From: Aspidiotus rigidus
Lineage: Eukaryota; Arthropoda; Insecta; Hemiptera; Diaspididae
NCBI GenBank assembly: GCA_035079385.1
Contig: JAVHKY010000024.1
Location: 4,402,001 to 4,466,000, forward strand
DNA: 64,000 nt
Direction of reading: 5' to 3'
Part shown: piece by piece, positions 60,901 to 64,000 of the stretch
Position numbering within the stretch: position 1 is the stretch's first letter
Layout of the letters: the number at the start of each line of letters is the position of its first letter
Translations under genes and position numbers: made by a program
Notes under the pieces: generated by a model
Database searches by the model: none
Seen by the model: the letters and a program-made list of their open reading frames with translations, nothing else
What the model was told of the DNA's origin: nothing

Positions 60901-63083
60901 AACGAGTGAGCCCCACAAAAGCTGATGGCTCAAAAAATATTCTCATACTAGATTCAAGAGACACCAAAATATTTCTCATACAAGACCTATACGACGCCAA
61001 GAAAGGTGAGGGGGCAAACGAATAATATCTCACGAACACTTGACCTAGTAGAAGCCTAGACTAAAATATTTCAAGATTTAATTAATTTGAATATTGAATA
61101 AATCAACCTGATAGCCAACCTTGACCTTGACACTTGAAAGAATTTCTGCTCTACCCTCCCACCCTAGTTCCGATGACTGACCCCTACCCTAATACGTATA
61201 GTAGACCTCAAGTGGCTTAAGAAGGCTAGCCTTTCTTCAAGCTAATTCTTGGAATTGGGAAAGCTGGCCTCTCCTTGTATACTACCTTTATTATACAAGA
61301 CCTTCATACCAGACTTAAACCAAGGAAGCGCCCACGAAAGCCAATCGCCCAAAATATTTTATATCAGATTTCACGCAAGCTGAAGGGTGATAGCCCAAAA
61401 TGTATCTTATCAGACTTTTGCCCCACGAAAATAGCTCAAAATATTTTCCCATAAATGTAGACAATTGCTTTATAGGCTTTCTCCGAAGCGTCACAAAAGG
61501 CGTGTAGTTCAATGAAAGTAGGGGTAAAAGTGAAGTAATATCTCACAAGCGCGCGCTTGACCTAGTAGGGGGGCATGAAACATGATCTTCATTCATTTGG
61601 CTACGCCAGAAAATTTTTTTTTAAGGTTCTTCGCAACCATCAATATTCAGATATTATTTATGCTGATGCAGTAGACCAAGTTGATCAAAATAATTTCGAT
61701 AACTGACTTACCCTTTGAATCACAGTTTTAGTAAGAGAAAAAAAATTCGCTAAATTCTACTAGTCCACAAAAAATGTGTTTGGTATCTCCTATCAGTTTT
61801 TTAGACGAGAAAGACGAAGTACTGCTTGGACTATATCACAGGTTATTTACGGACATACAGGAATTAACGAAATTTCTCAAGTCCCAAGGTGTGATCGTAC
61901 AGAGGTATGGACGCAATTCAAGGAATTGTGGTAGGAGGAAGCAGGGGATGAATAAAATCAAAAATATGAAACGTGTCAAAAATGCTAATAATTTTTTCCA
62001 ATTTCCCGGTAGAGGACTACACTAGGAGAAAAGATTATCGGACAATTAATATTTTTAGAATTCGAAGCTTCGGTAGAAACAATTTTTGAAACGTTCATCA
62101 TCCCATCCCTCTATAATGCGTACTTATTCTTTTTTCAGACTATGCGAAGGAGAACCGATGTGCGATGTATTCCGACCGTCGGACTTGAAAAGAGGCCTCT
62201 TCAAATGTCACTGCGATTACAATTGCTCGTTTTATGACGATTGTTGTTACGATTCTGCTTACTTCAACCTTTTCGAAAAATCGAACTTTCCATTCAATTG
62301 CCATCCAGAAAGTCGCGTAGGCAGCTTCTTATAATACTTCTTAATCCGAGCTAGGCGCGGTGTAATATATCTCAATTTTTTTTCTGCCCGCAGTATTATT
62401 ACATCGGAACCTGCCCCGCTACATTCGAAGATAGTTGGGTGAGGAGGAAATGCGAAAATACGTCTTTCTACCACGATCATATCGACCTAGCGGCGGTAAA
62501 GCCGGTAATGGACAGATCTACTTTCATTACTTATCGGAATCATTATTGCGCCCTGTGTCACAATATCACCGATTACGAAAGTTTCCAATTATCTTACGAC
62601 TGCATGAATCTGACTCTTCGGAGAGTCGATTATCCGTATCAAGATTTGAAACACTTATTTTTTAACGTTTTAACGAATGCTAGCTTCAATTCGCAGTTGA
62701 AACATCACACATCTATTTGGAACGGCGTAGATTACGACTGTTGGCAACGAGTCGTCGTCCCCGAACATTTGAGGACTCATTTGAGGTATTGCGAACCAGA
62801 AATGATATCGACGTGCCCGAGTACTTACCATAACGAGACGATAATAGAAAAATGCCGCTCCAAGTATTTTTTTGATGTAGTATATTCGGACAATATTGTA
62901 AGATTCACCGATATATACAGGAACAAATATTGTGCGCTGTGTAACGATGTTACGGACATAGTTCTATGTCAAACTGTTCGTCTCCTGCCGGAAATCGGTC
63001 CGTTAATTCTATTCGATTCTCCTTTAAGATATCCTCCCGGTTTAGTTTCTTGCGGTGATTATCGACTTAGTCGGTTTTGTTGA
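53672..63083 (+). CDS. Secreted cysteine-rich protein with somatomedin-B-like domain (paralogue 2)
   Basis: Exons: 53672-53775, 62139-62316, 62394-63083, giving 323 residues. Exon 1 codes for the signal segment FFLVLFVISSAFYVVFVAS and ends in phase 2. Exon 2 needs phase 2 and gives RLCEGEPMC...KCHCDYNCSFYDDCCYDSAY, a somatomedin B pattern. Exon 3 aligns along its length with paralogue 1 (KPVMDR, YCALC, RYCEPEMISTCPSTY, IIEKC, YRNKYCALCNDV). Both introns sit where they do in paralogue 1. Exons 2-3 are secure; exon 1 is 8.4 kb upstream and assigned by phase, signal peptide and analogy, so a nearer first exon is possible. AATAAA follows the stop at 63098-63103. Confidence 0.8.
54844..54931. repeat. 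(TC)n microsatellite
   Basis: About 44 uninterrupted TC units. The Arg-Glu repeat read on the minus strand is a by-product of it. It lies within the long first intron of the second somatomedin-B-like gene. Confidence 0.95.
55370..55398 (+). ncRNA. Hammerhead-ribozyme-like core
   Basis: CTGATGA (55370-55376), one extra T, then GAGCTG / CAGTTC (55378-55383 and 55388-55393) closing a CACC loop, then GAAAC (55394-55398). This is the order of the hammerhead core, and such ribozymes are known in the ends of Penelope-like elements. I cannot build a clear stem III with a cleavage site and the extra T is unfavourable, so it may be a decayed copy or chance. Confidence 0.4.
56505..56800. repeat. Dispersed repeat unit with three tandem 45-bp copies
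   Basis: The sequence starts AAAATTAGATGCCATTGCAG, passes AGCGGG...CGCTGTCCCGAG and GAACGCGCTGCAATTTCAAG, then three units of CCAAGTCCCCCTCCTATCAT + ATATAGCTCGGAGGT. It matches 59393-59620 in the same direction and 44025-44240 in inverse. 56800-58250 holds no gene I can support; a weak LTR-like AATAAA lies at about 57981. Confidence 0.75.
58255..58440. repeat. Dispersed repeat (45-bp unit plus GGAAGTACCCC block)
   Basis: Two 45-bp units are followed by TCCGTGACGTCATCAACCTC and CCTGGAAGTACCCCTAACAA + AAGGGATAGCGGGTTCC, also seen at 59620-59690 and, inverted, at 44420-44530. An AAATAAATAAAT run follows at 58572-58612. 58.6-59.3 kb shows nothing I recognise. Confidence 0.7.
59393..59690. repeat. 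Dispersed repeat, second direct copy of the 56.5-kb unit
   Basis: AAAATTAGATGCCGGCAGCG, CCCTTAGCGCCTGAAG, GAACGCGCTGCAATTTCAAG and CATATAGCTCGGAGG match 56505-56800 in order, with a 20-bp deletion near the start. It is followed by AGGGATAGCGGG. Confidence 0.72.
59690..59850. repeat. GCGTGCGTGC repeat pair, also at 22013-22095 inverted
   Basis: AATTTCGAAATTTGCGTGCG occurs twice (59710, 59798), each followed by alternating GCGTGCGTGC. The first copy, with ACATGTTTCATGTCTTTGCTC before and CAGATGACCTTGG after, is present in reverse at 22013-22095 inside a FAS-like intron. Confidence 0.7.
59830..61300. repeat. TATACTAG-rich degenerate satellite
   Basis: Dozens of TTATACTAGGC, TATACTAGCCTAA and TTCATACTAG variants at irregular 15-40 bp spacing. 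Shorter patches of the same type lie at 43620-43740, 48835-49010 and 50590-50690. No coding frame. Longer sub-units such as GGCGAACGAGCGGA recur at 60021, 60120 and 60890. Confidence 0.7.
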
Positions 63084-64000
63084 ATCGAATTATTTGCAAT
63101 AAACAAATGCAGTAACTGAGTTTGTACATTCGTCTTTGCTTATGAGAAGAGAAATTTTATTTTCCACCCTTACTATATTATACAAATACGTGTCCTGTAT
63201 CAATTTCTTCGTAATTCTCACCCCCTTTTTCACCAGTGATCGATACGGCTTCTTTTCATTTAGGAATCCATCATCCAGACTTTGTATTGATAAGTACCAC
63301 TTTCAGGCACTGCTCTGCGACAGGCGATTATGTTTAGAAAGCCAACCTGCTCCCGGAAGAAATCTGCTATCAGAGAGCCCCCATTAAAATCATTTTCTGT
63401 ATTTTTTCCTCTTTTCTGACCCTACAACCTCAGAAATCCCGAGCCCGTGGACTGGTACCCCTCTCGTCTCACTCTTGTTAGCCCTAGTTTCGACTTTTCA
63501 TCTATCTACCTGTAGGTCACTTGGAATGATTTTCATTTTCTCTTCGCCCTGCTCTTCAGTCAAAATACCTTGATGGTGTCAGGCTCTGATGACGTCACTC
63601 TCCCCTCAAGGTCCGTTATCTCTTCTTTAATTTTTAGTCAACATTTTTCTAAATCTCTCCGCGAACGTCACATCACAAGCCCCTTTGTTCTATTAAAGAG
63701 CCCAAATCCGAAGACTCTGCAAATTTGGACTAAGTATATTACGGAGGACCAGAGCTTGAAATTTCAAATCACGAGATAACGCTTGCATCCGGTCTCCTTC
63801 TGTTGAAGCGTTTGGTACTCAGCCGAATAAATAAAAGTTTAGTTCTCGTAGTTACGACCATAAATATGGTTTAATCGTCATAAAATGTGGTCGAGATCCC
63901 AGACACGTAATTAGACTTACAAAAACCACGAGGTGAATTAATTATCCGTTCAATCTAGTAAAAGTATTTGAAAAACAAGTAAGTTGATTGATTAATTAAA

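Overview
This is a eukaryotic window, most likely from an insect. Evidence: protein genes broken into many short exons by GT-AG introns, an animal-type fatty acid synthase (FAS) gene whose domain wording resembles insect FAS, Penelope-like and R1-like retroelement remnants, and dense MITE and hAT debris in an AT-rich background. A hemipteran is my guess, not a demonstration. Exon models were built by hand from splice signals, reading frame and family resemblance. Boundaries may be off by a few bases.

Layout. 1-13.5 kb: no gene I can support. It holds dispersed repeats, a hAT-type element filled with a 42-bp minisatellite, fold-back elements and a dead Penelope-like reverse transcriptase. 13.5-14.2 kb (-): 5' part of an ankyrin-repeat gene. 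14.2-18.3 kb: tandem repeats and two very long inverted repeats. 18.4-41.75 kb (-): one 34-exon FAS-like gene of about 2167 codons. Its 6.3-kb first intron contains a complete 7-exon coiled-coil gene on the opposite strand (37.4-40.0 kb). Other introns hold Penelope-like and MITE insertions. 41.8-46.7 kb: dispersed repeats. 46.8-48.0 kb (+) and 53.7-63.1 kb (+): two paralogous secreted cysteine-rich proteins with a somatomedin-B-like domain and the same three-exon plan. Between and inside them lie an R1-like non-LTR retrotransposon remnant, a large inverted repeat, a TGACGTCA cluster, a (TC)n tract and a TATACTAG-rich region.

Main result. The FAS-like gene is open over its whole length with every exon junction in phase, yet it has lost the catalytic residues of ketosynthase (Cys to Ala and one His), enoyl reductase (nucleotide-binding glycines), ketoreductase (glycine motif, Tyr), the ACP phosphopantetheine site, and all three thioesterase triad residues (Ser to Thr, Asp to Glu, His to Tyr). 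The malonyl/acetyltransferase (MAT) domain keeps its Ser, Arg and His, and the dehydratase keeps a His and Asp. This looks like a maintained FAS pseudoenzyme with one intact acyltransferase rather than a decaying pseudogene. That is an inference from the sequence and needs expression and selection tests.
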